This document shows, piece after piece, positions 33,114 through 48,100 of a stretch of DNA of 64,000 nucleotides. The position numbers and the translations under genes are program-made. Source of the DNA: Asterias amurensis (lineage: Eukaryota; Echinodermata; Asteroidea; Forcipulatida; Asteriidae); contig NC_092665.1 in assembly GCF_032118995.1 (NCBI RefSeq), positions 7,869,501-7,933,500 of the forward strand, given 5' to 3'. Position 1 is the first letter of the stretch. Every line of letters starts with the position of its first letter. The notes under the pieces are model-generated. The model made no database searches and was not told the origin of the DNA. It was given only the letters and a program-made list of their open reading frames with translations.

Positions 33114-36100
33114 GTGAGAATATTATAAACAACCATACAACTCGGGTCTCGTTTAAATTCTTGCGAATACCTAGTCCTAGATTACACACCACTTCTTGTT
33201 ATTTAGTAGTTTCTAGTTATTGTCAAACTTACTTCTCAACATTATTACCCAAAATGCTATCAGTGTCAGCGGTCAAAAATCGGGAATGAAGAATGCTTGT
33301 GTTTTGGTGTGTGTTTTTTTTTTCAGGGGGGGGGGGGTCGAGGGGGGTTCTGAATAAAAAATAATTTACCACAAATTCTTGTTGCAAAATATGTAGTTTA
33401 TTCTTGCTGGCCGATGTTGCTTGTCCTTCATTTTTTTCTAGGCAAGTGAGAAATTCATACAAAACTTTTAGGGAGTCTTTCAATTTCATTGCATTTGATT
33501 GTGTTTCAGTTATTTAAAACTTTCATTCACAGTTCATTTCAACTTTAGGAAAAGTTTCCGTATGGCGCCACCACTTTTTCATTTGAAATAAAATAATATA
33601 GTATCTAATTTACCTGATTGATATATCCCTTTTTGTAAAAATGAGTGAAAAAGTGGTGGCGCCATACGGAAAGTTATCCCAACTTTAAATCTTGAAGAGG
33701 AATTTAGACTTTATTCTGAACTTGTGGCCAAATTTGTGCTATTTTAAAGTCCTCGTTTGCAATCATCAAACAGAAGAATGAAAATAGATGTTTGTTTGAC
33801 ATAACCCACCAGCAAAATGGTTGTTGTTGCATAGGATAACAAATATTATAAATATCACTTTCAAAAGTCTACATAAAATCAAATTCTTTTTGTTTCATTT
33901 GTAAGCCGTATCTATGTATTTAGTGTAATGAGTTTTATAAAATTTTGTTTAATATGGACATTTTAATGAAATTGATGAAAAAACTGGTGAAACTATATGA
34001 CAAGAATGGTAGTTTTTCCTTCTAACTTCTGGTTCTGTAGTGTCTGACACTGTCACAATTATATCGTTAGAAATAAATTGTCAAGAGTTTCTATCATAAA
34101 AGCCCCAATAAAATGATACTCTCAGCTTACCAGCACATATAATACAAGTTATTTCGGTACTTAATTTCTGTGTGTTATAGGGGGCCTACATAGTACACAG
34201 AAGGGCAAAAAGGGTTAACAATTTGTTAACAATTTTTTGTTGTTTCCCAACAAAGGCCTACTATTTAGCAACCTATGGCGCCCCAATAGTCAATAATAAT
34301 GCTCACAATTTAAAGAATTGTAAAAATAAGATCTTGCTTTTTTTAAAGCACAGTACATTGATCCGATGCATTTTCACCCATTTTAATTGCCTCATAAAAC
34401 CATCTTTGTGGTTCAGACAATAGAATCATCATCTGCGCCTCGAACACCCAGCAGATTAAAAATGTGCGCATTACAAGTCTTTATATTATTATTACAGAAA
34501 TTTGCAAGAGGTTTGTGAGGATCTTGAATATTGGCCACTTTTCAATAGGTGTACAGTCTTTTAAATTATTCAGTGTCTCTGTTTTGAAATGGCACAAGAA
34601 AGTAGCCCTTTTCACTTGCAAATACTACCCAAAGCTACTGTACTCCTTTCTAGGGAATTTTTTATTGCAATTACCTTTCAGAGTCATACCAAACGTATAC
34701 AGCAGCCGATTTCACAAAACGCTAAGATTAATCCTATCTCGAGTTAGGACGAGTAACCCGTCTTAACTTAGGATGGGTTTTATGCGTCCTAACGTGAGCT
34801 GAACTCGTCGCGAACTGAACTCGTCGTAAGTCCTTTTCAAGATTAATCCTAAGTTAGGAAGAGATTGGTGAAATCGACGGCAGACCCTTTAAATTGCTTT
34901 TTCTTGGTTGGTTTCACCATAGAGATAATTAGTTACTGTAAGTCTGTTACATTTCATGCATTGGCATGAAAGCCACTTTGCCTGTGGAGTTGAAACCATA
35001 AAACTCAACTTAAGTTTGTGCCGGGCAAACTGCATTCTAATCAACAAAAATGCTGTGATGAAATGCAAAGTTTTGTTCACATAAGTTTAATTACACTGTG
35101 GGCAACCGTATCACCTATCCCTGTCAATTAAATCAACAATTGTGAAGTATAGTTTCTGGGAAGTTATTTTTTCATTGAGAGGGCCTTGGTGCCCCCTGAA
35201 ATTTTGACAAAGACAATGCCAAAGTGGCATGCCCCATTTAACCAATTTCTGAGTATGTCCAACCAAAAGCTTCTGTTCACGAAGAAGGCCTTTTAAGTAG
35301 TGGGTCCAAAATAATGGCATTCCCTACTCCCTCAATATTCAGGCTGCAACTTTGTTCTTTAATTCAAATGGGTAAACTCACAACATTTGTTTAGTGCGTT
35401 GTAGCCTAACATGTAGAGCTGTAGGACTCACCTTGTATACTGCAGGTTCCTATTCCTACCCATTGCATAGGCCCTCTCCTGCCATCTGTTCTCAGCAACC
35501 ATTAAAAAAAAGCCTACATGTTTAATGTTCAATGCGTTATTAATACTTACTGAAATATTACTGAAAGAGCAACAGGCAGTAGGCCCTATATTTCTATACA
35601 TGTTCATATTGTTGTACAAGAACAGAATATATTCGTGTCCACTGCACCATATAAAACTTATATAATATAAATTTTACTGTGTATCTAAATGCTGATACCG
35701 GAGGGTAATGATGCATATTTTCAAGAAAGTACGTGGGGTACATGTAGTCCTACTGTAGGCGTTTAACCATTAAGGCCAAATAAAATTTAAAAACAGTTGA
35801 TCTCTATCCTTATTTGAGGCCACACTATATATATTTTTTTTCCATTTATTTTTTCAAGACAAATTTTCTGTGTATTTTTAATTTAAATTTATTAATCTGT
35901 TAAGAACTTGTTGGAACCTTACCAAAAGTAAGTGGTGATTTTAAACTGAAGAACTGGCGGCCAATTTGAATTAAAATGCTTGCAGCCACCCTTGAAATGA
36001 AATACATGTAGAACATAAAAAAAGACCCTCATCCTCTTTTTGAGACTACCTGGCAATCAACTGGTATTTTTGTTTACTTGGCCTAACATGCTGCTTAAGT

Positions 36101-39100
36101 GATAACCAGTATAGCAGTTGTGTACAATTACATAAACCCATTGAAAGTTAATGAATGCAGATATAAATGCTGGGTCTTCAATAAATATTACTGCAATACT
36201 TGATCACTGCGTAGGTATACAAGCAAACTAATGGCAGCCTGTACTACATGTAGGCATTTTGTATCTCTATGCACTGGTATCAATGGTGTAGGAATCAATA
36301 GAAAAGGTGGATCATTCATTGCATGGAGTCTATTATTGATCTCCTGTGCTGTGGTGTGAGGGACAATTACAGCCCATCAGATCAGTCTGTAAACAAGGCC
36401 TTTAGATGTAGGCCTTTCCAATTTGCATTGTGTTACAAATTGCTTCTGGCATTGACTTGACACACATAAACACACTGTATGATTTATTTTATTAAATAAA
36501 ATGACTGAACATTGTTGGGTTTCCAAATTAAAAGTTTATGTAGTATTGTATAGTATCAACATCGGCATATAATGATTATCTTTTGTCCTGTGCAGTGTAT
36601 AGAAAGTCCAAAATGTAGTAAAGCTTATTACATATGTAACTGTGTGGAGAGCCATTCATCACTGGCACATTCACATTATTATAGACCCTATACACAAAGC
36701 AGAAATGAATGGTAGCACCTGAGTGTAAAACCAGCGAGGGATGGTAGCACCAGAGTGTAAAACAAGAGAGGGATGGTACCAACTGATTGTCAAACAAGAG
36801 AGGGATGGTAGCAACTGAGTGTCAAACCAGAGAGGGATGGTAGCACCAGAGTGTAAAAAAAGAGAGGGATGGTAGCAACTGAGTATAAAACAAGAGAGGG
36901 ATGGTAGCACCTGAGTGTAAGACCAGAGATAAATGGTAGCACCCGAGTATAAAACCAGAGAGGGATGGTATAACCCAAGTGTAAATCCAGAGAGGGAGAT
37001 GGTAGCACCTGAGTGTAACAACAGAGAGGGATGGTAGCAGCCGAGTGTAAAACCAGAGAGGGATGGTAGTACCCGAGTGTAAAACCAGAGAGGGACGGTA
37101 GCACCTGAGTGTAAAACCAGAGAGGGATGGTAGCACCTGAGTGTAAAACCAGAGAGGGATGGTAGCACCTGAGTGTAAACCAGAGAGGGATGGTAGCACT
37201 CGAGTGTAACACCAGAGAGGGACGATAGCACTCATGCCTGTGTGATAATTCTTACTAATTTGTTTACATACTGTATATATTGGTTTTTGGCAATACATGT
37301 GTAAACAAACTGATATTAAGTTTGATCTCTAATTTGATTAGGATGAAGATGAAGAAGGTGTTCCCATTGAGTTTGGTTCTCGTCTTGTCAATGATGATCC
37401 AGGCACATACTTCAATGATGGAAGAAGAAAGATTGGTGAGTCACAAACAACACCAAGTATTGTTAATCTATTGTGTTTGGAATATTTATTGACCTACTGG
37501 GAAGCAAATTGATAAGTTGTTTTTTCCCGTTCAGAATGGTTAAAAAATGTGCATTTATAAATTTCAACTTTTTAAATGTAGCTAACATAGAAACGGGCAG
37601 TCAGTCAGTGAACAAACAAAGTACCATGATAATTAATTTTTGGTTTTTACCCATACACCTATGTGTGTTAGCACTGTATACTCATTACTTTCCCGAGTCC
37701 TGTGAAAAAAATATCACAGGCATGTTACTCGGGTGGGATTCGAACCCACGACCCTTGAAATTCTAGAGCAGTGTCTTACTAACTAGACTACCGAGGTTGC
37801 CTGGTAGCTAGAGGCAGTTTGAATCCTATGTTTCAAGTACCGTGATGTTTTGATGTGTATAGTTGTTCAGATTTGTAGCTTAACAGCATGGTGTAGCTTA
37901 ACAGCATGGTAGGATTGGTCCTGTTCTATTTATAGATTTTGTGATAGTCTATGAGGAGGAGAAACTCTCTGAGAAACAACAGCAGAAGAAGGATAGAGAG
38001 GAACGAGAAAGAGTTGAGAAGAATTTACCACCAGGACCAGAAGAGGATGAAGATGCTCAGCATCGTGAATGGCGGAAAAAATACATCAGTAACCTGCTAA
38101 GGTAAATAGTGTAGCAGTACCTCAGTGTCATGGCACAGCTTACCTAAGAATTGACAGTATACTCCATACTGCAGAGTTCTGTGGTAAGGAGTACGACATC
38201 CATGAATATGCTATGGGAATAATTGTAGCAGAGTAGTGTCAAAGGTCACAAAAGGACTTAAGTCTGGAATCGGGATTACACAATGACCATCGGAAAAGGG
38301 AGATTACCAGCAGAGTTTCCACTACCTCTGTCCATCTTTGAATGACTAAATGGTGCATTCCTGTATTAGCTACACAATGTCCAGGTGGATACAGGTACGA
38401 CTTGTCTGCCATTCGTTCCGCCAATATTACTCTGTCAATTTGTGAACTAAAATGCTTGTGAAGATGTGTTGTGCTGCTTACTGCACGCCCTTTGCCTGAA
38501 ATGCACTCTGCTCATCTACACATAGGGAAAGTGATGCCAAAAATGGCTCAACAAATATTTGTCAAGTGAAATAAAGGTACTATAAATATAAACTCCTGGA
38601 GCAGACATTCCCAAAAGCACTTGGAGTTAGAACTGAATACAATGTTTGGTTTTCACCATTCAGAGCTGGTTTAGAGACATTTACACTAATATTCATAACA
38701 TACACTGAATTCAATATTTGTTTTCATCATTCAGAGCTGGTTTAGAGATAGAAGAGGATGTGGCTGAGGGCGATACCAAGATCATTACATATTACAAATT
38801 ACATGCACCATGGACTGTGTTGGCTTTCTATGCTGAAGAACTGAATTTCAGGGCCCCATTACAGGTAAGCATAGTGTTGAGATGTTTTACATCATCGCAT
38901 GCCAATAACTTTTTGAGTGACTAACCAGCAAAAGCATGTAGCCTCCTTACTACATGTAGTGTACAAGCCAGTCAATATTCATATAAGGGATTCTGTTCAA
39001 CACTCAATGGGTGAATTTGGGACGCTAGGTGGCAGCAGACTTACCAGGTAAATTGTCATTGTTTACGTAGTTTTGAGCATGGGCGCATTACCAAGAACAA

Positions 39101-42100
39101 TTGATTTTACCTGGTAAGTCTGCTGCTACCAAGCATCCCGAAAGTCACTCATTAACCAGCCGTACCACTTGGATAGACTTTTGACTGTCTTCAGGTGTTT
39201 GATCAGAAAACTACTGTAAAGGGAGAATGTTTTGATTTCTTTTTTTTATAAAATAATGTGTGTTTCTCAATGAAAGCCAATCTGGTGTCTCCTCTTCATG
39301 TGTGATCTACTTCACGTACTTCTTAGTGTTGCATTCTACAATGTATAAAAAAGGCTCTCTACTTTGCCATCATGACGATTGTGGAATATATATTCTTACA
39401 TAGGGGATAGTGGTTACATTTTGTACCACACTGTAAGCAGAGCATCTTACGTAACACATTTATTTTGAAGAGGCCCCCAAATGTGAAATTTGCACCGGGG
39501 ATAAAGAAAATTATTTGTATACTAAATTTTGCTTTTGTATTTACTTCACATCTCTGTTAACTTTTACTTCTGTTTTGTTTTCATCTCAAAGCTTTCATCT
39601 CTGTGATTGTGATATGTGCTATACAAAAATGGTTCATTATTATACTATTTGGTTTAAGGTACACACAGTGTTACCGCAAACCAAATATTTATTGATACCT
39701 CACCATGCAATGCCTCAAATCCAGTACTTTCATGAGTCCTGTGAAACCAAACTTTCAGGCATATTTCTTGGGTGGGATTTGAACCAACAACCTTCGCCAT
39801 TCGAGAGCAGATGTCTTTATACCCTTTGCCAGGTCTCTAGAGGCAGATCAAACTGTATGTTTTAGCTGGGGCTCAAACAACGATTGTAATGACTGAGGAT
39901 ACATTGTTTAACACACATCGGTGTATGGATAACTTATTAATTGGCTTAGTAAATGAGATATAAAGGTGGAATGGGCCACCCCTGACAGACTATGTTTAGC
40001 CTATATTCAGTTGAGTTGCTTGTTAAGCACTTTATAAGTTATTGGTGTTAAATGGTTCAACACCACAGAGCAGCCCCATTCAACAAACTGTTTGCACATG
40101 TGTAAGTCTTGCACATGTTTGAACATATTTGAACATTTAAACATATTGATTAAGAGCATGCAATAACTAGCCTTCATTCAGTCAATTTACTTCAAAAATG
40201 ACAATATTCATTGAAGTTAAAAATAAGCGAATAAAAGGGTTGCAACAAGTTCTTTAATGGCCGTTTAAAACCGGCAGGGTTGTTGCCGTGTGAACGAGTC
40301 ACTGCTCTTTTATTCCCATTCATAAATGCCTGTTTGTTAAAAAAATATAATTGAAGACACTTTGAAAATTGAAAATTTGAAGTTTGAAGTATTTTAAAAT
40401 AAAACTTTGTGAAGAATCTGTTTGATGCGCGTGGGTTGTGTGTACGCGCACGCTTAGAATTAGATTACGCATGTACGAGCCCAACACGCGGAAGCACGCC
40501 GGTTATAAACAGCTCCAGCTGGTCATTATCAACCGTTTAAACACCTCCACAAGATGCGCTCTCAACCATTAGGAGTAGCGAAACTGTCTGGGGTATTTGT
40601 GAATTGGAGATTACACAGCCTTGGAGTTAGGAGTTGTCAACAAACTATAGATTTACATCTTGTGTTATTTACTCCTCTGCCCAAAGCCCATCTACAATTT
40701 CTGCTATTGGGAAGTTAATTGCTTTGCATAAAAGCTGACTTTCAACCGGGGGAGGGGGGGGTGTATGTGGTTGATGTGTGTTTTTAAATGGGTCACTACG
40801 AATAGCAGGACTTCATCCATAGTCAAAGGGAACCTATAGACCTACCCAGTCAATTTAACAGGTTGCCAACTTGGATTATCAAATTTGATTTGTCTTTGTC
40901 TGGGAAAATTTGATGCTCCATTTAGTTTACATATATCAATCTAATTTAAAAAACAACAACAAAGATTAACTCGTTATGTACACACAGTCAGAAAAAAATG
41001 TGCATGGTTTAGGAGTTTGTACTGATCTGAGTAGAACCTGTTAGATTGCAGACAAAGATTGAAACATGTTTAAATTTGATGAAAATGAATAAACCATGTA
41101 CCTGATTGAAAACTTAATTTGCAGGTTAAAAAGTTCCAAAACAAATTTGATCAACTATATAAAAAAGTTGGGATTCCCCTAGCCCTATATAGGACTCTTT
41201 CTCTGTACACAGGAACAGAGTCCTAACTATTGAGGCCCGTTTCTGGGGCGGAAAAATTTCACAGCTTCAGAACTTAAATCTTACCTGCAACAATCCACTA
41301 ATTTCAACAGATTCACATTTCATGGCGGCATACATTTTCTGCGGTGGGTTTTGGTCCTCATATTTTCCTCACAAATCCGTCATTTTCGTGAAATAATGCA
41401 GCTTCCAATGTTAAAAAAATCCAGTTTTTGATCGTTTTCTCACAGTGTTGTCTGTTGTCATGTGTACGCGTCAATATATGACAATCAATGTGCCAATATA
41501 TGACAATCAAAACCCACCGCAGAAAAAACATATGTGGCCATGGAATGTGAATCTGTTGAAATTGATGCTTTCTTGTAGGTAAGATTTGAGTTATGAAGCT
41601 GTGAAAATTTTCCGCCCCAGAAATGTACCCTGATGTCCAGGACATCACGTAGTACAATACGAAAGTGTAAGGCCCCCAGGATTGTTCACCATACATGTAG
41701 AGCAAGGATTCTGGCCCTACCCAGTTTATATTAAAGCATTGAGACTAGGGCATCTACCTTTGTAGATGCTTTACATTTCACATCAATTGGCCCACAATAT
41801 GCTGCATAAGAGCTCTACATGTACAATGTGCAGACACAAGAAGCACTGAACCAACACACATTCCTACACTGCTTGTAAATGGTCCAGAAAAGTCCTTCGG
41901 CTCAGCATAGAGCTCAGTGTACAATGGGAGGAGAAATTCAGGGTGTCTAATGCGTATACATGTCTAGTAATTCATGTGACTTTACGTGTTTGAATCTATC
42001 TTCCATCCTCCATGATTACACAAATGTATAACCCTATATGTACACAGTTTTTTTAGTAGTACAAATTCAAACCCATTGAATATTTATTTTTTTAGAAAGT

Positions 42101-45100
42101 ATTACCGGTAATAAACTATTATAATTTGTTGATTCTAAAGACTTATTTGTTATTTTGTCCACTACATGTATGTGTACATGTCTTACAAAAGCTGTGTCTG
42201 AATTGAAGTTTTTGGCAGAAGTTACGGCCAAAGAAGACTTCAAGGTTTTGTCTACTAGAGAGGAGTGTGATAACGCGTTGATTATGCTTTAAATCATGCA
42301 CAATCCTGGTTTTTATTCCCCGATATCAGCTTAATACAGGACCAGCAGCCGATATACCAGGAGAAGAAGATGTAAGATTAAATAATGCTCTGGGATATCT
42401 GGTTAAAAGTACTTTTGTTATTTATAGAAAACTGATTCTTGGAGGATTTTCAGCTGGGCATTGTTTAGAGGAGTTTGGTTGTGGGTCATTCCTGAAGCTT
42501 TTCCTGTCACCCTCTCCAATCACATTTACTTTTGATTTCAATATGCATCATCTGCGCAGTTTTGGTTGTAGGGTTATTCCCAATACATGTACTGTTATTA
42601 AGAAAGAAGTCTCACTTCTCCCTCTCAGTGAGGTATCTACCCTTACTCCTTACCCTTCCAAAGCCTCTTGTATGTCTGTCCAGTGTCGTCACCCTTTATT
42701 CTATTCAGGTGGATTGGGTGTACAGTGAGAATTGATTGGAGATCTGCACAATGTGATGTATTCAAACTGTGTATTTCATTTGCACTCCATCACATTTTGC
42801 ATTCCAAACTACATGGTCCATAAGTTGACACAACATTTTATTGTAGAATATGAACGTTAAATTGTGTAATGCATTAGATAAAGTGCAAAATTAATGCATG
42901 CTTTCTACAAGTCAATACTGTGAAGCTGATATTGAGAAATGGAGTCACTACTCTAGTCAGTTATGCTATAAGCCTGAATGCATGATTAAATATGCATGCG
43001 TGTTGTTTGTGTCTATTTCTACCTCCATGGTCTATTAAACAATATTTGTTACAGCGTTGCATGGTTTATGTTAATGTTCAGCATCTCAAAGACGGAAAAT
43101 TACAAATAAGCTTGTTATGATTGAAGTGTCATACATTATTGCTTATTGGTTTCAACCCAAGTTCATGTATATGTTCCTACTACGAAAGCCAATGTGAACT
43201 ATAAATTTTCACATGACGAACAATTGGTTAGTACATCAACTGTGATCTTGCTGCCACGTTGAAAGCATCTTCGTACAATGCGTGTCTACCATTGCCATCA
43301 TTTTGGGAGTAAGTTGTGTACATGTTGACTCCCAAAAAAGAGCAGATAGGATATGCGTTTCAATGCGCTGCTTGTTGTAACTGGAGGTCAGTACACATAA
43401 CATGTGGACCTGCATTACAACTGAACAAGATAGATAGGATAAATAATACTCAATGATTACACATTTAAACATTCAATTGCATTCCAATGCTAGTATTATA
43501 TCCATGTTAGTAAGCTTCATTTCACTTATATCACATAGAGTGTTGTGACTTATTGTATGCCAAACAAACATTGACAAACGGTTGACAGTTGCAATTAAAT
43601 ACAAAAGGGTGCAAAAATGTTTCCTCATATTGAGCAAGTTTAAATGCAGTTGATATTGCAAATGTGTGAATGTGTGCTGAGTGAACACCAATAGATGGAT
43701 TGCATAAGCGTCATAGACCACCATCTTTGACGTGTGCACTTTTCCCTTGTGATTACTTGTATGTACATCAAAGATGGCAGTCTATGACACGTATTGAAAT
43801 CCATCTATACATGACGTAACGTGGATGTTCCAAATATTGTTTACTATGCTGCCTTGTGGTTTAGGGCCGAGAATATAACTGGAGCAATAACTGCTAGCTG
43901 TAAAATCCTCTTCTCCTACAAACTACATGTAGAAAGAGTAATAAAATGTGTAAAAAGCGTACTAACATATAGCAAGTGAGCTTACATTGTGTGAGTAAGC
44001 TGCATTGCCGGTTTCATGTCGCATTCTAATACTGTCCTGTCTTTATTTCTACAGGCTCATACCAATCCAAGCTCCAACTGGTCTGCTCGCATGCTAAGAA
44101 AACTAAGAATACCCAATATCATGAGCAACAATGTACCAAACAAGCCTCTGGACTTCTTCACATGTTCCTTCAAGAGATCCAAGATCAAAAAGTATGTAAA
44201 AAACTCAAGCATATTGACCCAAGGCCAGCCCATATTTGACAGTAAGCACAGTAAAGGGGACAATTTTGTCCAAATGGTTATACATGTACCTGAAACCTAT
44301 CAAAAAGTGGTCCAACAAGGGAAATGCAAGCTAGTACCAAAAACAATTTGAGTTGACTCATTTGATGTACCTAGGATGGATGTACAGAAAAACATACCTG
44401 CCTTTTTGTTAATTATTTTTTTTTTAATAAAAAGTAATTAAAAATTATTTCTTATCTAATCATCTCAAATAAAGTTCAGTGTAACTTTACATGTCCATTT
44501 ACATGTTGAAACCCTTTTAAAGGGTTTCATATACTGAAATTTAGAAAAAGTAGATACTTGGAGTGGTACACTTTATTTGTGTTTCCTGTCACTTGCTATT
44601 TGAAACATCTTTCGTCAGTATAAGGTTAAATAATAATAGAAATATATCAGGTATTCTTTAACAACCAAGTAAAACATTCTCTTAAAAAAGAGATTTTGGC
44701 TCTAAAAACCCATCTGGAAAATGATGGCCAGGCAGTCTGCTGTTTGGAGATGATCAGAGAGCACAGGACTGGAATTGCTGAGAATAACCAACTAACACTT
44801 ATAGAGTCTGCATTTCTCTTTAAGAGAAATTAAAGTCACCTGGCAGTGGTATTTTTTCAAAATAAAGCTTTTGCAACTAATATATGTGTTTTGATGAGTG
44901 GAATGTGAATAAACAGTTAACTAAGGTTTTAAAAAATCAGTTCGTATGTTATTTACAAATTTAAGAGTAGAACCCGACCCGAGGGGGCGCTGTTGGTGAC
45001 GTCAATCGAGGCAGATTTTGCCTGTAATGCATAACGTAAACACAATTGCAAAGTACATACGGACCAAGTGGTGAGTTTGTACATTTCATTCCGGCACTGC

Positions 45101-48100
45101 TGACCAGGTGTATTGCTGCCGAATGCAAAAAAAAACACTTTTTGAAATGAACCAACTCACGACTTGGCGTACATGTACTTTGAACGTGTGTTTACTATAC
45201 GCATTGCAGGCAAAGTCTGCCTCGATTGACGTCACAAAAGGGGTAGGCGAAGTCAGCCCCCAAACAACTTTATTTATTTTTTAAACAGATAAATCGTGAC
45301 AATTACTAAAAAAAAATTGTTTTATTGTTCGTAAGCATATTCTCATATGTTTGAAAGAAAAAATTCTATTTCCAGGTGACTTTAATGTTGACAATAATTC
45401 TTGCATTAGACTGTTGCAAACGAGGACTACTAAAATAGTTTCTCAAAAGTTGGGATCAGTGTATCACTAAAAACAAAGTTATGAGAAATACATGTACATG
45501 TGAACTGTCTGTCTCTTTGATATTTGGCTTTGTATGTTGATCTACAATAGATACATGTAGCTATGTTTTATGAAGAATTTGTTATGGTGTTATTTAATAG
45601 GTTTCTTGGCAGTGACAATAAAGCTACATTCTTCACCAATACGGACCGAACTCGTGTTGTGAATGAGATCCTACAGTCTAGTACATACGGCAAACGTCGC
45701 CGTGCAGAGATTGGTATTGATAGACTACTGGAGGAAGACATCTTCCAGGCTGCTTACCCTCTTCATGATGTAAGTTTAATTCTGTTCCATTAAAGACACT
45801 GGACACCTTTGGTAATTGTCAAAGACCAGTCTTCTCACTTGGTCTATCTCAACATATGCACAAAATAACAAACCTGTGAAAACCTTGGACTAGGTCGTCG
45901 AAGTTGCGAGATAATAATGGAAGAAAAAACACCCTTGTCACACAAAGTTGTGTGCTCTCAAATGCTTGATTTCGAGACCTCAAAATCTTATTTTGAGGTC
46001 TTGCAATCATATTCAAATATTTTAGTGTAAAATTACTTCTTTCTCAAAAACTACATTACCTCAGATGGAGCTGTTTCTCACACCGTTTATACTATCAACA
46101 TTACTTGTTACCAAGTAAGTGTTTTAGCTAATACATGTAATTACTTTGAGTAATCACCAAAAGTGTCCAATGCCTTTAAGTGCTCGCCTCATTTGTTTAC
46201 ATATATGCCTTAGAAGGTACTCAAAAAGCACACAGAAAGTCTACAAAAGCAATAACACATGTAAATGTTTATCTGATTACCTTGTTAGACATTTGCATTC
46301 AAGAATATAAATGTGTTTTCGCTATGAAATGACTATTCATGTTGTTATTGGGGGGGGGGGGGCACAAGAAGTAAACATAGCTAAATCAATATTTCTACCA
46401 CTAACATGGTCTGGCTGCCTTTGGTTTCCAACACCAATGAGCACATTCTGTACACTGGTAAACACAGACTGCCACAAGGTACCATACTTTCAAGGCTAGC
46501 ATTGGATGGTTTCTTCTGTTTTGGTATTACCAGGGAACACCATGGCTTGTGTACTATGGACTTGGTCTCCACAGTCTCTTGTGGTATTCTGTGACACAGG
46601 CAAGCTGGGCATGAGAGTATACCCGTATTAACATGGTTTGGAAAGTTTTAACTAAATTATTTGAACAATTATATTTGTTGTTTTAATTTTAAAGTTGCAC
46701 TGTACTGAATCCAACCTTGGTTGAGGAACGCTATTCACATATTTAATCAATGATGCATGAAATCAATAAAATAAACATGTAGTATTAGTCAACACAACAG
46801 GCTATAGCAATTATGGTACACAGGTTTAAATATGGGCATTTTGATTGATTGATAATTTACTCAAACCTGGGGCAATGCAATGCAAGCGTTTGCTAACAAC
46901 CGGTATGTTTTTTAAGTGGACCATGTATTGCAGGGTGTCTGCACACATATTTGCAAAGTTGGGCAATCACTCGCTCTAACTAATGTTTGTGCCAACTAAA
47001 AATAATGGAGGAAAGCAGGGCGAAATCAGTAACAAAGCAATGATGTTAACTACATCTTACCTCAAACAAATCAGATTGGTTTTAGCAAAGTGTCAAATTC
47101 AGCCTGTTAAATTGTATGTTAATAAGTAATGAACAAAAGTTGTAAAGAATTTTTAAAATTTTGTTTTGTTTAACTTTGAAAAGCAGATGACAGAATGGTC
47201 CGATCTATAGAGTGAAGTGAATGGGCATACAGCTTTTGAATACAGTGCGTTCTGGTCCAAACTGTTAGCATGATGCACAGTTTATGAGTGTTGGTGAACA
47301 GAACCCACACTGTATCTAATTGCTACATTGTTAAGTAATATTATGTGGGTTGTGAATACAAAATATGATTATGTTAAATGCATGCAGAAAGGCATTTGAC
47401 AACAGGCTGAACCTGTGGTACAGTTTGCACTTGATACAAATCATTTGATACATGAGTGAGCATCAATACATGTAAGCATGAGGGTTACATGTTATAGCAT
47501 AGGACGTTGGTAACAGCTGGTTGCATCTTTCATTAGTATTGCATGAGCTACACAAGCTGCATAATTAATGATACCTACATATGTACAGGTACACTGTACA
47601 CTACGACTATACACTGATCATGACTATACACTGTATACTACATGTACAGCATCAATAAGGTGGTAACATCATGCGTACTTGTTATACCTCAATATTAATA
47701 CTTTGCAAATTTTATTGGTCAAGAAACAATCACATGACATAATACAAAGACCCTCTGTTACCTCGGTAACAAAAGTTGAAGTTTTATTGCGAACCAATCA
47801 TTGACTTGATACAAATATGCTTAAACTGTTAAAAGTACCCTTGCACATTTAAAGTATTGATCTACATAGGCCCTTTACAGCATTATTATCCCTGTTCATC
47901 AGGCATACCTAGACCAATCCTCTAACCTCCTCTACTCACTTGGGCATGTACAACTTGGCAAGAATGATATTCTAAACCACCATGCATTTATCTGCTTTCT
48001 TAGTCCTATTAGGTTCCCGTTTATACATAGGTTAAAGGCTCACCACGTACTTCATTTAAGTTGTCCACCTTACACAATACTTTTTCCTTTTGTAAGTGAA

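Noticed and set aside
36671-37298. Long repetitive minus-strand ORFs (140-186 aa) with SLSGFTL and CYHPSLV repeats
   Set aside because: They come from the stop-free 32-bp minisatellite; all three frames are open, there are no splice sites or other support, and the array is intronic.
42190-42291. Plus-strand coding-looking stretch with [17 protein letters not shown]
   Set aside because: It does not fit the ANO7 phase chain, has no good donor, and runs into TAA; probably chance or a repeat scrap.
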